Shown here piece after piece: positions 21,621-33,286 of a DNA stretch of 64,000 bases (positions within the stretch are counted from its first letter, which is position 1; every line of letters starts with the position of its first letter). Below the pieces are notes generated by a model that was given only the letters and a program-made list of their open reading frames with translations, searched no databases and was not told where the DNA came from. The DNA lies in NCBI GenBank assembly GCA_021234155.1, contig JAJEKV010000005.1, positions 8,734,216 to 8,798,215 on the forward strand, in the 5' to 3' direction. Both the position numbers and the translations under genes were made by a program. The stretch comes from Isoetes taiwanensis (Eukaryota > Streptophyta > Lycopodiopsida > Isoetales > Isoetaceae).

Positions 21621-23226
21621 TGGACGCTCCTGCAATATATAACGACCCTCTGACGATATACATACGGGACTTTCCCTCCCATGGCGATCATCTCACCATG
21701 AGCAGGGCCCTCCGTCTGGTTCGGGCCATCGATGAAATGAGGCCCGAAGAAGGACACGAAGGGGTCATTCGGCCCACGCCTTCAATGGGACTCCTACGTC
21801 GCGGAAGCATGAATACAAGGGTTAGCACACAGCACGAATATACATAAATAACCACCACGAAGGGTGGCACATCCATCCAAAATACCAACGCATAGAATGT
21901 GCATCTAATCCTAAGAAAACACCCAAACCCCGTGTTCTACCCCCGCTCGGACTCGGTGGGGATCGACCGACGGTCGGGCCTCAAGAGATCAGCCAGACCG
22001 AGTCTTGGCATGGCGCTATCGGGCGTGAAACATTGGCTAGGGTTGTCCACTCCATCCGCCCCTCCTGTGCACACTTTGCAGATGGGTCAATTCATGCTAT
22101 GGCTTCGCTATAGCCTTCCGGAGACGCAGACTCAGGGCATCACCCTCTGAGCCTACTCCAGGTTCATGACGCCTGGTCCGATGAGGCAGGTCGGGGAAGC
22201 GTCCCCTTCCAGAATCACAGTGGTTCCATGGGTGAGCTAGAGAATACGTGCCGCATCAGCGACCCCCGCATCCGTACCCGACTTACTCACCCTAAATCTA
22301 CTCAAAGTGCAAGGTGCTCCATACGGATCACACCTTCCCACCCAGGGAGTGTCAGACCCATACCCGGCCCTCTACGTGACCGGCTATCAGGCCTAGCCCA
22401 CTGTAGGAGTCTCAGGAGCCTTGTATGCTCATGCAAGACCCCACCCCTCATGTCACCACTGTGTTCCTTGTCTGGTGCTAAGCCAGACCATAGCATCTAG
22501 GACCCGGTGGGTTCTTGTGCACAGGCCGCATCTAATGGGACTTTATGTGCATGCCATCTAGGAGCATACTACTATACACCTGTTCGCAGGCCTCTACCCC
22601 CGTAATCCCCCGCTTTGAGTCGATCAAACAAAGAACTAACAATCCATCCTTTCAGAGTAAGAACCAGAATTGAATATAAAGAGAACTTGTTTGTACAAAC
22701 AAGGGTTAGTTTCTATGACTGAATTACAAAAAGAACAAAAAGACGGACACAACCAAGTGTTAACTAGAATTCACATAGCCACCTACCAATTTCGGCTGAC
22801 TCATTCCCATGGGGCGCCTCCATCTCCCTCGGCGGTTGAAGATTCACCGTGGCTTCACAGGGACGAATCGGTATGGCGGTTCTCTGCAGGTGGTTGATGG
22901 CGCCAGCTCCCGGCCTTCCTTGGTCGATCTTCGTGAGTCAATCCCGGGATAGGGGTCAAGTTGGCATCCAAACTTGGCAATCCCCATGCTGCCCAATCGA
23001 TTGGGGTGGCTTCCCAATTGGTAATTATCCAATTTCCTAGGTTATAAAGTTATTATTAATAATGTGTTAAATTAGCATAGCTAATTTAATCCTTTGTAAG
23101 GTAACCCCAGGTTGCAATTAAGTTCCCTGGGGCACCCCATGGTAGCGCATCTTTAGGAGAGAGTGACGGCTTGTATTTGTATCGCGTCCCGTGATAGTAG
23201 ACCGTGATAAATACGCGGGAACGCCA
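21621..23226 (-). repeat. 5' LTR of the chromovirus
   Basis: It begins TGGACGCTCC and ends CGCCA on the plus strand, and it matches 10,126-11,745 throughout. As the 5' LTR of a minus-strand element it would hold the promoter. I cannot place the TATA box with confidence. Confidence 0.9.
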
Positions 23227-23504
23227 TAACTACTTACGCGCCGATATGTAGCATTTATGACGGACAAACGCTTTACGTATTGCATTCACTCTTTGCATGG
23301 CTAACTTCTTTGTTTTCCATGGTTCGTATTCCACCGCTTGTGACAAAAATCATTGTCTTCGACCAATGGTGTCCTCGTGATAAAACGCTTCCTAAAAAGC
23401 TATTAACGTGATGACTTCGGAAAGCAGCGCCTTTAGAATCTAAATAATACTAAGTGGATCTTATCCTCGCCCACACTTAGAAGATATGATGAATGAGGCG
23501 TCAG

Positions 23505-23972
23505 ATTGTTTCGAAGCTGCCATCCGGGTCCTCAAATGGAATGCGTAATGTTGATGAAGTATTTAGGGTGTTACCAGGCATGAATCGAGACTTCGTGACG
23601 ATTTGGGACCAAAGTAAGTGTATAAAGTTTCCACATCCAAGAGATCCGGATGGCAAACTGGTCTTCGTGAAACATCTTGGTACTATGATGGATCAGCTTG
23701 GCATTCAAAAGAAAGAGGACATCATAGTAGTAGACGATGATGCTTTTAAGTGCTTTTATAATCAAGGCCAGGCTCTAAATCCACCAACTTGTACTTCACA
23801 AGATTACTCAACAGATGAGTTTCTAGTACTATTCATGTCCATCATGAGTGGCTTGGCTGCTAGTAAAACAGTATCAGATGTTGTCAAAACGCATTCAGAA
23901 CTAGATCGGACTAAGGAGATGGATCCCTATCATGAGAGTTATTTGACAAAGAAAGGACTAGTCCCTCCGTGA
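23505..23972 (+). CDS. FCP1/NIF (HAD-like) phosphatase domain, C-terminal exon
   Basis: The frame contains FVTIWDQSKCIKF, then GKLVFVKHLGTMMDQLG, then EDIIVVDDDAFKCFYNQGQALNPP, and ends in SDVVKTHSELD. In plant FCP1-homology proteins a WDQS...C segment, a KxLxxLW segment and an LLIDDSPYKAxxNPPNTxI box follow in this order, so I read the VVDDDAFKC box as HAD motif IV. Such proteins dephosphorylate phospho-Ser/Thr, often on the RNA polymerase II tail. The N-terminal DxDxT motif is not in the window. The 3' splice site could be 23,504 or 23,566; only 23,566 fits the phase of the exon ending at 10,117. The stop is at 23,970-23,972. Confidence 0.55.
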   Translation: MVSKLPSGSSNGMRNVDEVFRVLPGMNRDFVTIWDQSKCIKFPHPRDPDGKLVFVKHLGTMMDQLGIQKKEDIIVVDDDAFKCFYNQGQALNPPTCTSQDYSTDEFLVLFMSIMSGLAASKTVSDVVKTHSELDRTKEMDPYHESYLTKKGLVPP

Positions 23973-24395
23973 TGTAATCTTCATATCAAGTGAATACAAT
24001 GTAAAAAGTGTTCTGTGTATATTGATGTGTTGTTATCTACAAATACTAATCAAACACCACATTCTTCTCACTAAAACAAGAAAATGTTAAACCACCCACT
24101 ACTATAATGCAAAAATTTGCAACAATGCAAAACAGCATGTCACACAACACAACACTATATTGAAAAAACGGTATGCAAAAGTGGCGTGCTTTTGGAACAG
24201 ACATAAATCCAATTTAATGAATGATGGTTAATGCTCGTTATCGCTGTAAGCTATGCTCTTACTTGTGCACCTTAATTTCAGAATGTAGCTGATAGGATTG
24301 TACAAAAATGTTACCCCTTCTTTTCGTGTCTTGTGGCAAACTGTACAAGTCTCATGCACCAGACATCTTGATGTTCTCACCAACACACCATTTAT

Positions 24396-25219
24396 TTATT
24401 TTTTGCAACTGCAACTCAATGTAACACCATCCTTAATTACTTTGAATCTGTAAACTCTCTGGCCTTCATCATGTATGCATATTGTATGTCTTTGTAGCGC
24501 AGGGAGCCCCATGTCTTGATACATTTTTTTCATGCATTTCAAGCTGGTTGGAACAGGAAGCCATTCACCATCCCAGTCCATTTTCCCTTTTCAGCAATTG
24601 TTTTCTCAGCAATTATGGATGCTAAACCTCTATCATCCTTGCTTTGGAAAAGCAATTTGAATACATCATTTTGAAGTTTTTCGGCTGTGCATGTCCAAAC
24701 AGCTCTGAAGTTCAACCAGACATGCCAGAAATTGGTCATCTAATCTTGCAATCCTCAATTCAGAAAATTCATCATTGGATAAGTTTTCTGCTTCATTCCA
24801 TATGGGTGCCTCATTCTGCATTGGCTCTGGTAGATCTGGTTGATTATCCAGGTCCACAGGCTTTGTTATTCCATTAACCATAAGGTCGGTGCCTTCCAAA
24901 CTAATTTGAGACAACTGTTGTTCCTGCTTCTGCTCGTGCTGCAAATTAGTCAAAGGGATATATTCTTCCTTGTCATGGCGCTCTAAACATGATTCATATA
25001 ACCAGAATGACTAAAGGGCACCCCATTAGCACTCTTTGCAACGCAAATAGCACATGTGCAAACAATTTTACCCCCTTTTTCTAGTCTGTCACACAATCTT
25101 TTGTTTGGACGGCTTTGGTGAGATCTGTACCTTTGTCTGCTAAGGTAACAATCTTCTTGATTTACAGCACGACATAATGCACACTTACATAGGAGTCTAG
25201 GTATATGGCAGTCTTTCAT
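24396..25219 (-). pseudogene. Transposase N-terminal fragment, Cys-rich (CACTA-like)
   Basis: Read downward, the first frame has CKCALCRAVNQEDCYLSRQRYRSH and a second Cys cluster VCTCAICVAK. A shifted frame continues with CLERHDKEEYIPL and an acidic segment. The last frames give a helical stretch (AEKLQNDVFKLLFQSK) and end VYRFKVIKDGVTLSCSCKK. A Cys-rich head, an acidic linker, a helical domain and a CxC end describe the region before the catalytic domain in CACTA/TNP2-like transposases. At least three frame changes are needed. No DDE region follows. The family call is tentative. Confidence 0.4.
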
Positions 25220-25750
25220 TGCCTGTACCTGATTAAGCTTAGTACCTGAAGAACCTGTCTTTTCGGACCACGCATTCTTGGCTTCTCCATATCAGTCAAA
25301 CCAGGGAGATGGGCATGAACCACAAAACTTATAATTGTGGAATTAAATCAAGGTTGCAAAGGTCTAGATCATAGGTGTAAATATTAAAGAATTGGGTTTA
25401 TGACAGTATTAGAAGACGCATGAACACTCTGCTGGTAAACTCAAAAATATGAGTCTCATGAAGACTCTGCTGGTAAAGAAGCTACAAAACTGAACTACAT
25501 TCTGCCTACTATGAAAACAAACATTTTGAATGAATGACTTGAATACTGGATGCTACTAATGAACAATGTTCCAAGCGGTCTTAATTTGGTTCTTTAGGTA
25601 CTTAGCCCAACCTGCAGCAGCAGTCTTTACCTACAAAATCTTTGGCTTCTTATACTGCATTAATTTTTTACTTTTAATTTTTTACTTTGAAGTTGTGCCA
25701 TATTTATTCTGCATGTAACTTTATATTAATTATACTTTATATTATTCTAG

Positions 25751-28401
25751 GTCTCAAGCATCTACATGGCTGGAAGTCTACCAACACCCTGAGGTCTCAA
25801 AGTGGCAGCCCAAAGATGTGGCTGCTTATATTTTTGCTCGTTTCTCTTCTACCCCGGTGGAGAGTGGGGAGGCATTAGTTGTTGAGAAGCAGATATATGG
25901 GATGAGTTTCTTAAATTTTCAGCTCAATGATTGGCTTGAATTAGGTGTCATAAAAGGGTTGGCTGTTGGGATTGTGGGCTTGCGTGATGAAATTAAGGAG
26001 AATGCTTCCCTTGCTGCTTATACAAATGGATCAGCGCCTACCATGCCCAAGGGAGGTATGTCTAGCCATCAATCAGCTCTAAACTTTGATACAACTGTAG
26101 AGCGGCATACAAAAAGTGATGAACAAAGGGAGAGGGATATGAGATGTTATGCTGGCCGTCTTGAGAGCTATGGTCAGGTGCGATTTGGTAAAGTCCCAAA
26201 GGCTAGCCATGTTTTTACAGTATTGAGCAGGGGGCCAGATGTAAAAAATGGTAGGTTGGCTTTGAAGAAAATAGGACATCGCTCTCAGTGGCTGCAAATG
26301 GTTGACAATCATAGGGAGATTCGGAATGTTGTGTTGTCCACATTTCCTATTTTTACGTTGCCACAATTCAGGCCATGTGATGAAAACAGAAAATGGATTG
26401 CCCGAAGAGATAAGCTCATCCAACATCTTATGGGAAGTGGAATTTTGAAGCCCATATGCTGGCCTACTGTTTCTTACTCTGTTCCAGAAAAATTCATCCG
26501 TGAAACAATCAACTTAATGATTGGTGGCCAGAAAAGGCGCTTGAGTAAGTATGCCAAAACCTTTGAGTATGAAAGGAATTATGAGAAGGAAAATGATGTC
26601 ATATTGGTAGCTTCATCAATGCGTTTGAAAACTACTCACTTAAAGTTCTTTGATGAAGTCTTTTTTGCTGGTTGTAAACGCCCATCGTTTTTTGCAAGTA
26701 CGGAGAAAACTATGCTCTGGTTCAAATTAAAATGAGAAGCATTATTGATAGTGAAAGAGATGTCTATTTGCCATTTGAGAATGGGAATTCTGCTGCGCAA
26801 AAACGGATTTAGGAACTGGCCATAGATGTATGCACACTATTCTAACTCAATTCTGCCATATATTTGATTTTCATCTCGGATTTTTATTGGTTGTTTTTCT
26901 TTTGTAACTAGGATGAATTACAATGGCCAGAATCGATGACAATTTCTGCAATGGACAAGCGATTTGAATCATTGGACAATGACGACGATGACTTTGAAGA
27001 CATTGGAAATGCTGATCCGACGGTAACTGATGCTGCAAAGAAGCGACGAAGTGATGGTAGTGTGAATTCGGCATGTATTTTGCATCCACGTCTCTTAAAA
27101 CAAAAATCTGAAATTTTTGTTATGGTTATGTATGTGGGGATACAGTCAGATGTGCTGATGCATACGCATAGGTCCAATCTTGTTTTTTGTTAACATGCCT
27201 TCTGAAATTGAACAGATAAAACTAAGAGATACTGCCATACAAGGAAAAATGGTTTAAAATCTGAAATAGCCAAAAAAATGAGCTGAAAAATCTCATTTGG
27301 CAAGCAATCAAGGTGGTCCATGATGCTCCAATTAACACATTGACGCAAATCTGTTCTGTTAAAAGAAAAGATACTTTTTTCTTTTGCTAATGTTTCTAGA
27401 CACCATAGCTCATGTGGTGAAAATCAAAACCACAATCTACTAAAGTCATGTAAGTGTTGCATTATTTACATCTGATATGCTTCTATGTTAATAGAAAAGT
27501 AAATTATTGTAGTTTGTGACAGAAATTGGTATGGCTCAGCTATGGCACTGCGTGGAAGCATATTTAATTGCTGGCACTTGTGATATATGAAGTTAGAACA
27601 GAAATATTGAAACAGGGTTTGCATTGAATAGCAACTCGCACGCATGTATTCTATGTGTAACCAGTCCACCTCTTAAAACTAACATTTCTATTATGCTATG
27701 TGTTCGTAGTAGGTTCCTCAAGAATATTGCAAGATTGAATATGTGTCTTTGCTTTGTAGAAATGAAAAATTTGGTTTAGGGCTGATTCATGAAATAGATC
27801 CTGCTGTGTTGGCACATGGAATACCAATTGGCGAAGGTAATATTTCTTTAAATATTTATTATCTTGAGAATGGTTCTGAGGAGCTGCCGATGCCATTTCC
27901 TACGAGCGAACTTGAGATTCTTAGAGATCTTGGCAATGACATGAAACAACGGTTTGTGCGATGGCCAAAATCAAGGCTTCGTCATGTACCTCAGATTGAA
28001 GCGCGAAATTTTTTGTCTGATCTTAACTCAATGAAAGAAAATATTTCTGGTATGGAAGATTCAGAAGATGATAGCAGCAGCGGCGATGATGATTTGCAGG
28101 TATGGGATCTTTGGAATTGGTCTTTTTTATGATAGCATCGGAATTCAGATTTCAGATTTTCATTTTAGGAGTGTTGTTTTGCAAATATTTTCTTGAACAA
28201 TTGCATGTATTGATGCAGGCTAGAAACTCAAAGCAGATGAGCATATTGGAAAAGATGTCGCCCCTCAAACACAAGACTATTTGTACGATTGCGCTTGACA
28301 AGGAGAAGATTGATGATGTTAATGCTGTTGATCTTCTTAAATTGAGCAAAGAACTGAAGAAAAGACACAAGAAGGCATTTTCTGGTCTATTGAAATCCAA
28401 G
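25751..28401 (+). CDS. Multi-exon gene with N-terminal SAM-like domain
   Basis: Splice signals support four exons: 25,751 to about 26,810, 26,912-27,056, 27,760-28,099 and 28,219-28,401 (the last two join in phase 0). Exon 1 contains KWQPKDVAAYIFARF, then EKQIYGMSFLNF, LNDWLELGVIKGLAVG and IVGLRDEI, which follow the five-helix pattern of a sterile alpha motif domain (W-x-x-DV, I-x-G-x-x-LL, LGI-x-x-G). The rest of exon 1 is unknown. Exon 3 has DPAVLAHGIPIGEG and FVRWPKSRL, a pattern common in plant transposon-related proteins. Exon 2 and the end of exon 3 are acidic. A frameshift lies at a T run near 26,690 and an in-frame TAG at 26,809, so it may be a decayed or transposon-derived gene. Confidence 0.5.
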
Positions 28402-28589
28402 GTGAGAGGTGCAGATTTGTATAAGCTTTGTAATGGCGTGCGTGAAGTGCAATATTGTGAAAATCTCCAAAGAGGGTTGGAGAACGGGCACTATCAATCA
28501 TTCTACGGTCACATTGATCACATTGTGATCTTGGATAAACTTAAAGACATATTCATCGTACTTGTGATAATATTACATTGAGAATTTTT

Positions 28590-29520
28590 TAAACTTCCAG
28601 TCTGTTTTCAATGTTGATCAATTAATCAATGTAATATTAATTGTCCAATTACTTTCTGAAATCAATCTATCCTTGCTTGGCAAAGTAGCTGTGGATACCA
28701 TAGTAAACCATTAAAAAAGCATATAAATGCTTTGAGCGAAAAGTGGTAGTGCTTAAGTACTATTTATAAACCATGTACGAAAAAAAAAAAACATTTGTAT
28801 GCTTCAAACGGAAAGTAGTAGCACATAAAGAACTATTTTGAAACCATGGAAGAGACCACTACATTTAACTAGTTGGTTTAGCAATGCTTGGACTGATAAA
28901 CATTTATGGTTAATAATAGTCTTAAACCACCAGGCATGCATGCTAGGAAACTATGCGTACTACAAATCATAACCATTAGGCATACACGTTAAGAACTATG
29001 CATATACAATTAATAAGACTGCTACTGTTTCCGTTCATCAAACAAAAGTGATTTAGACCAGAGAGACCTAGTGATTTGTCGTCTTGACCATTGCGTATAT
29101 GATAGAAGAAACAACTCGATCTTCAACGGAAAGAACACCATTCTTTCTGTGCCTTAACTTAAGAAGCTTGAGACTAGAGACCATTAGTGGTTTATCATCC
29201 TTAACAAGGACACCTTGAATGAAAATGTTGCCATGCTTTCTATGCATTAATTCACACTCTTTATGCTAGAAGCAGTTAGTGAATTACCAAACTGAATAAG
29301 TATTGCAATACATAAGAAACCATTCACAATCCTTATAGTAACTTGAAACGCTTCATACTACATAACTCATTAGTGGTTCATGAATAATAACCATGAACCT
29401 AATGCATAAAAAAATCATGTACATTTAGAACAAACAATTACATCTAAGATTAATGCTTTAAAACAATAACCTAAATACTTTGACCAACTAAATAATCCCG
29501 TCGATCCGAGACATCGGAAC
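28590..29520. other. AT-rich region with AAACCAYTA-type words
   Basis: No gene seen. A unit of about 85 bp is repeated once in diverged form (about 28,715-28,790 and 28,800-28,860). Words such as AAACCAT, ACCATTAGTGG and their complements recur through 28,850-29,420. They could be subterminal repeats of an unrecognised DNA element. Confidence 0.4.
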
Positions 29521-29522
29521 GA

Positions 29523-30127
29523 CATTCTAGGATGGGGCGAGCATGCATGTCTTGCATGCATGCATGCGGCGCATGCCCTTCCTGGTTGGGGTTTCGCTAT
29601 TTTAGGCGTGGTTCGGCATCAACGTCTCATCGGCGCTTCCTCTTCTCTCAGCAGTTCCTTATTCTCTTTGAACCCACCCTCCCCCCCTTCTTTGTTTATT
29701 GTATTGTGCACAAATTTCTGTTATCATGTTTTTCTTCCACCCGCTGGGTGATGCTTTTTTCCACCCCTTGGGTGATGCTATCCTCTGGTATGTTTGTGTT
29801 GTCTCGTTTGTTGTGTTGGTGATGTGCAGGTACAGGGGCAAGCGGCATCTGTTTCGACTTCTCCATGCGGGGGTTTTTGGGAGCGATTTCTATGCCTTAC
29901 GTTTGTCCAAGCCCCTTGCCGAAGGCTTATCACTAGGGTTTTTCCTCGAAAACCCGAAAGGGCGGGGTTTTTTTAATCCCGGTGATAAGCTTTCGGCAGG
30001 TACATCAGCCACTCATCTATTAGCATTGTATTTTTTGGGGTCCAAATGATATAATTGGATTTTCCCTTTATTTTTCGTGGGTAGTTCGGGCGGTTTGTTG
30101 GTTTCATGCGAGCTCCATCCTAGAATG
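29523..30127. mobile_element. MITE-like element with 23-bp terminal inverted repeats
   Basis: The left end (29,523-29,545) starts CATTCTAGGATGGGGC. The reverse complement of 30,105-30,127 starts CATTCTAGGATGGAGC, with three mismatches in 23. The 605-bp interior is GC-richer than its flanks and has no transposase. I see no convincing target duplication, so the superfamily is open. Confidence 0.5.
29917..29998. other. Nested hairpin inside the MITE
   Basis: TGCCGAAGGCTTATCAC (29,917-29,933) pairs with GTGATAAGCTTTCGGCA (29,982-29,998) over 17 bp with one mismatch. The loop contains a second hairpin, GGGTTTT and AAAACCC around TCCTCG. Confidence 0.65.
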
Positions 30128-30129
30128 GC

Positions 30130-30770
30130 AATTAACAACATATAACACATTGTCAACCATGTGCAGACCATGCAAATTAGCATGCTAGTTTACCACAGTA
30201 ACAAACCACTGTAAATACCACATTATAATATCACATGAATAGACCGCTACATCAAACCACATCCACAATCATAATGTTTTACCATATGGACAAACCTTAC
30301 CATTAAAACATTATAATATATACCACATCCATTTAGCAACATATTATACCACTTTGAAATACACTACAAAAAAGCCATTTTCAATTACCATGCTATAATA
30401 CCACTCTAACAAATCTTAAAAGAAAACCAAGTAGGTTAGCCCTGTATGGTTTTTAATGATATCAACCCACAAAGACGCATTGGTTTTGCACAATAGTTTT
30501 CTAGTCATAACCATGGGAAAGACCATGTAGTGTTTTATTTTTGGGTGCCTTGTGCTCATTGGTATTTTCAGTAGCCCCAACACTTTGATCATTGTAGCAA
30601 TTTTAGCACCTAAAGTACAATATGGTATTTTTTTATCCTAATAAGTTTATCATTGTAGCACATCTGTGTGGCTGAGATCAGGGATAGGTTCAATACGCTG
30701 TACATTTTATATGGAATATGTATGAATTGTATGATACGGCACATATTTGCCGTATAAAATGTAAAAAATA
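30130..30770. other. AT-rich region, no gene
   Basis: ACCAC/ACCAT words similar to those left of the MITE recur to about 30,440. Nothing else is recognisable. Confidence 0.4.
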
Positions 30771-30774
30771 CGGC

Positions 30775-30960
30775 AAAAAAAATTCCAGCGTCAGAAGATT
30801 TTTGCGTACGCGAAAACATCTAATTCGTGTACGCGAAAGTTTTTTTGCGTACACGAAACAATGAAAACCGCATGCGCGAAAAAAAAAATCCGCGTACGAA
30901 TTTGAAATTTGAATTTCACGTACGCGAAATCCTATAAACCGCGTACGCGAAACAGTATAA
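30775..30960. repeat. GCGTACGCGAAA motif cluster
   Basis: GCGTACGCGAAA and close variants (GTGTACGCGAAA, GCGTACACGAAA, GCATGCGCGAAA) occur seven times in about 185 bp at irregular spacing. The core GCGTACGC is self-complementary and CpG-dense within AT-rich surroundings. Confidence 0.7.
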
Positions 30961-30969
30961 AGTGGGTAG

Positions 30970-30974
30970 CAAAA

Positions 30975-31005
<31 letters not shown>

Positions 31006-31060
31006 AAGTAAACCGTGATAATGCGAAACAAAGATAAAATGGGTAGCAAAAAAAAAAAAG
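30970..31060. repeat. Duplicated poly-A block
   Basis: GTGGGTAGC/ATGGGTAGC followed by a long A run and AAGAAGCTTTTTAAG occurs twice (about 30,960-31,008 and 31,038-31,082). This is a tandem duplication with A-run length differences. Confidence 0.6.
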
Positions 31061-31089
31061 AAAAAAGAAAGAAGCTTTTTAAGCCTGTT

Positions 31090-32500
31090 ATATACAGACC
31101 TTTAGTCTAATAGATCTAGTTTTAGAACTAAAGGACTTAAACATGCAATCTTATATTAGACTAGGTGTAATCTAATATAAGCCTTGATTTGAGATATTAA
31201 GAAATGGAAAGCAACAAAGGCAATACAATAGAATAAAGAAAAAAAGGAAAGAAGTTTACGTATGATTATCAACAGATATCAGAACAGGTAAAAAAGTAAA
31301 TAGCAAAGCATATGAAGTTAAGACAAACCAGTACAATGTGACAAAAGATACAGCATAATATAAAGATAGCAAAAGATGGAAGCAAATAGTGTAACGGAAC
31401 ACATACGCACAAGACAATAAATAATCAAAGATATAGAAAGATAATAGTGAATTATGCATAAGAAGTTTTAATCACACGAACGTGAGAAGTCATGGTAACA
31501 TAACAGGTTACTATATTATAAAAGAAGACAGAAAGCATGAGATAAATAAGCACATAAAAATAGAAGATTAAGAAAGGCAACCATTCTGCTATAGATAGTA
31601 AAATTTGAGCAGGCTAAATATAATAGACGAATATAAAAAGAACTGATAAAATTTCATAAATATCGAGAGTAAGCCGTATAGACTTATGTAAACTAAATAA
31701 CAATTTACCAGTTTAAACAGGATTCAACAAATCGTTTGTAGCAGAAAATCTTATCCAAAGGAAAAGAGAATAGTTATCACCAAAACAAAGTTTGAGATGC
31801 GCAAGTACGAAATCCTTCGTACAAGCATTTGAACAAAATAGCTACACGTGTAGGTATAAGTTCGGTTACCTGCAGTGAAACCAAATGCATGTTAGAACAT
31901 GCATAAGTCACCAACAGGTAAGCTATGAACTTATACGGCTTATGGCCCTTCAACACAAAGCATTATTAACCAAGCTTAGTACACAACAAGTTTAGCAGAA
32001 AAAACCACCAGACCAATCATATGGGTCTGCCCCTTAAAAGACACATAAATAGGCAGACTCCAAGATCCTGGCCCCTGCATGACTAAATTATTAAAGAACT
32101 GTTGTTAACCAGGTGTTAGAGCAGCGAAGAGACAAGACAGCTAAATCATTTGTAGAACAGACTTAAGAATGGGAGCTCAATACTTAGAAAATTTATAGGA
32201 AATTTGGTCAGGCTGGCCACTGTTACAGCAAGGTTTGTTCATAAGAACCTGTTTCATGTAATCATCAAATCGTAGAATGTAGAAAACTAGAATCAAAAGA
32301 TTACAACCTTAACTGATTAGAGAGTCATTTTATAGTGAGCAAACTATAAAAATTAAGAAAACTAAGACCCTAGTACTGGAATCACTTGCTAAGATTAGTA
32401 AGTTAACATATAGACCGGTAAAGCAAAATTTAAGGCTACGACGAAGCATTACCCAGAAGGCATCCTGATGGAGACATAGTGGGTGAAAACATCGGAACCT
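31090..32500. other. AT-rich region, no gene
   Basis: I see no ORF family, repeat or RNA gene. The sequence is A-rich on the plus strand. Confidence 0.5.
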
Positions 32501-32760
32501 TTGTTGCATGGCCAGTAATTCGCTTAAAGAAGGTGAGTTTCATTTTCTTGGAAGAAATAGAGGAAGACACATTAGAAAAAGTAGATTGAGTGCTTATACT
32601 AAGATGCACCAAGCTGATTCTGTCATATGTATGAAATTAAAACGCTTGCATACCAGACCATTCATTCAAAATTTCAAAACTATAAGGCCTGCAGACCAAA
32701 CCATTCAGGAATTTAAAAAACACTAGACACTCTTTACATTGTTTTAATTACATCTGTGTG

Positions 32761-32990
32761 TTATTCATCTGTGTGTTGTTCCTCAGTAATCTCAAATGCT
32801 GGCACAATAGTCTCAAATGCTGTTGTAACAAGATAAGCTGGCACACAAGAATCTGGCAAATAAGATGGTGCAGCTATTGGTATATTACCCAAAATGGCTT
32901 CGAGGTCTGCAACTCTCATTCTCAGTTGAGCATTCTCCATTTCAAGCCCCTCCAGAGCACGGCACAACTCATTGAATAAGCCTATGCTGG
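32761..32990 (-). CDS. Short coiled-coil ORF, unknown
   Basis: A minus-strand frame of about 75 codons contains LEGLEMENAQLRMRVADLEA, a strong leucine heptad, followed by a Pro-rich, acidic tail ending at 32,761. It could be an exon of a larger protein, perhaps together with the acidic ORF at 33,858-34,334, which is on the same strand upstream. I do not recognise it. Confidence 0.3.
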
Positions 32991-33286
32991 CACATGAGGA
33001 ACTTTAGTTGAATACGCGCCAGACGTATGTTCAGTTGAATACGTGCCAGGAGCGAATTCATAAATCTGTAAGTTAGAGAGAAAAAATAAATTAGTGATTT
33101 CGTGCCACGAGCGAATACCTTTCATTTGTAATTTAAATGCACTACTGGCATTAGCAGAAGTCTTTTGAATTGTAAACTCATTTAATGCATTAATAAAATT
33201 AGCAGGTCTTTGTTAGGAAATATTAAGATACGAAAGCTAGTTACTGTATGCAATTCACGCCATGCGTGTATCCTGTATTGTACTTT

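Larger units (their letters stand above)
10126..23226 (-). mobile_element. Ty3/gypsy chromovirus, 13.1 kb
   Basis: Two LTRs of about 1.6 kb bound an internal region read on the minus strand in the order extra ORFs, gag, protease, RT, RNase H, integrase and chromodomain. Both LTRs start TG and end CA, with terminal inverted bases TGACG/CGTCA on the left copy. A primer site similar to initiator tRNA-Met lies just inside the 5' LTR, and a purine tract lies beside the 3' LTR. The five bases outside the ends (ATTTG and TAACT) do not match, so there is no target duplication as read. The reading frames are broken by many small indels. A C-terminal chromodomain defines the chromovirus lineage. The 4.7-kb leader with its own ORFs is unusual for that lineage. 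Confidence 0.9.

Noticed and set aside
23319-23411. Short frame with KIIVFDQWCPRDKT as the missing HAD motif I exon
   Set aside because: Only 30 codons, no DxD pair, no clear splice signals, so it is not evidence for the phosphatase active site.
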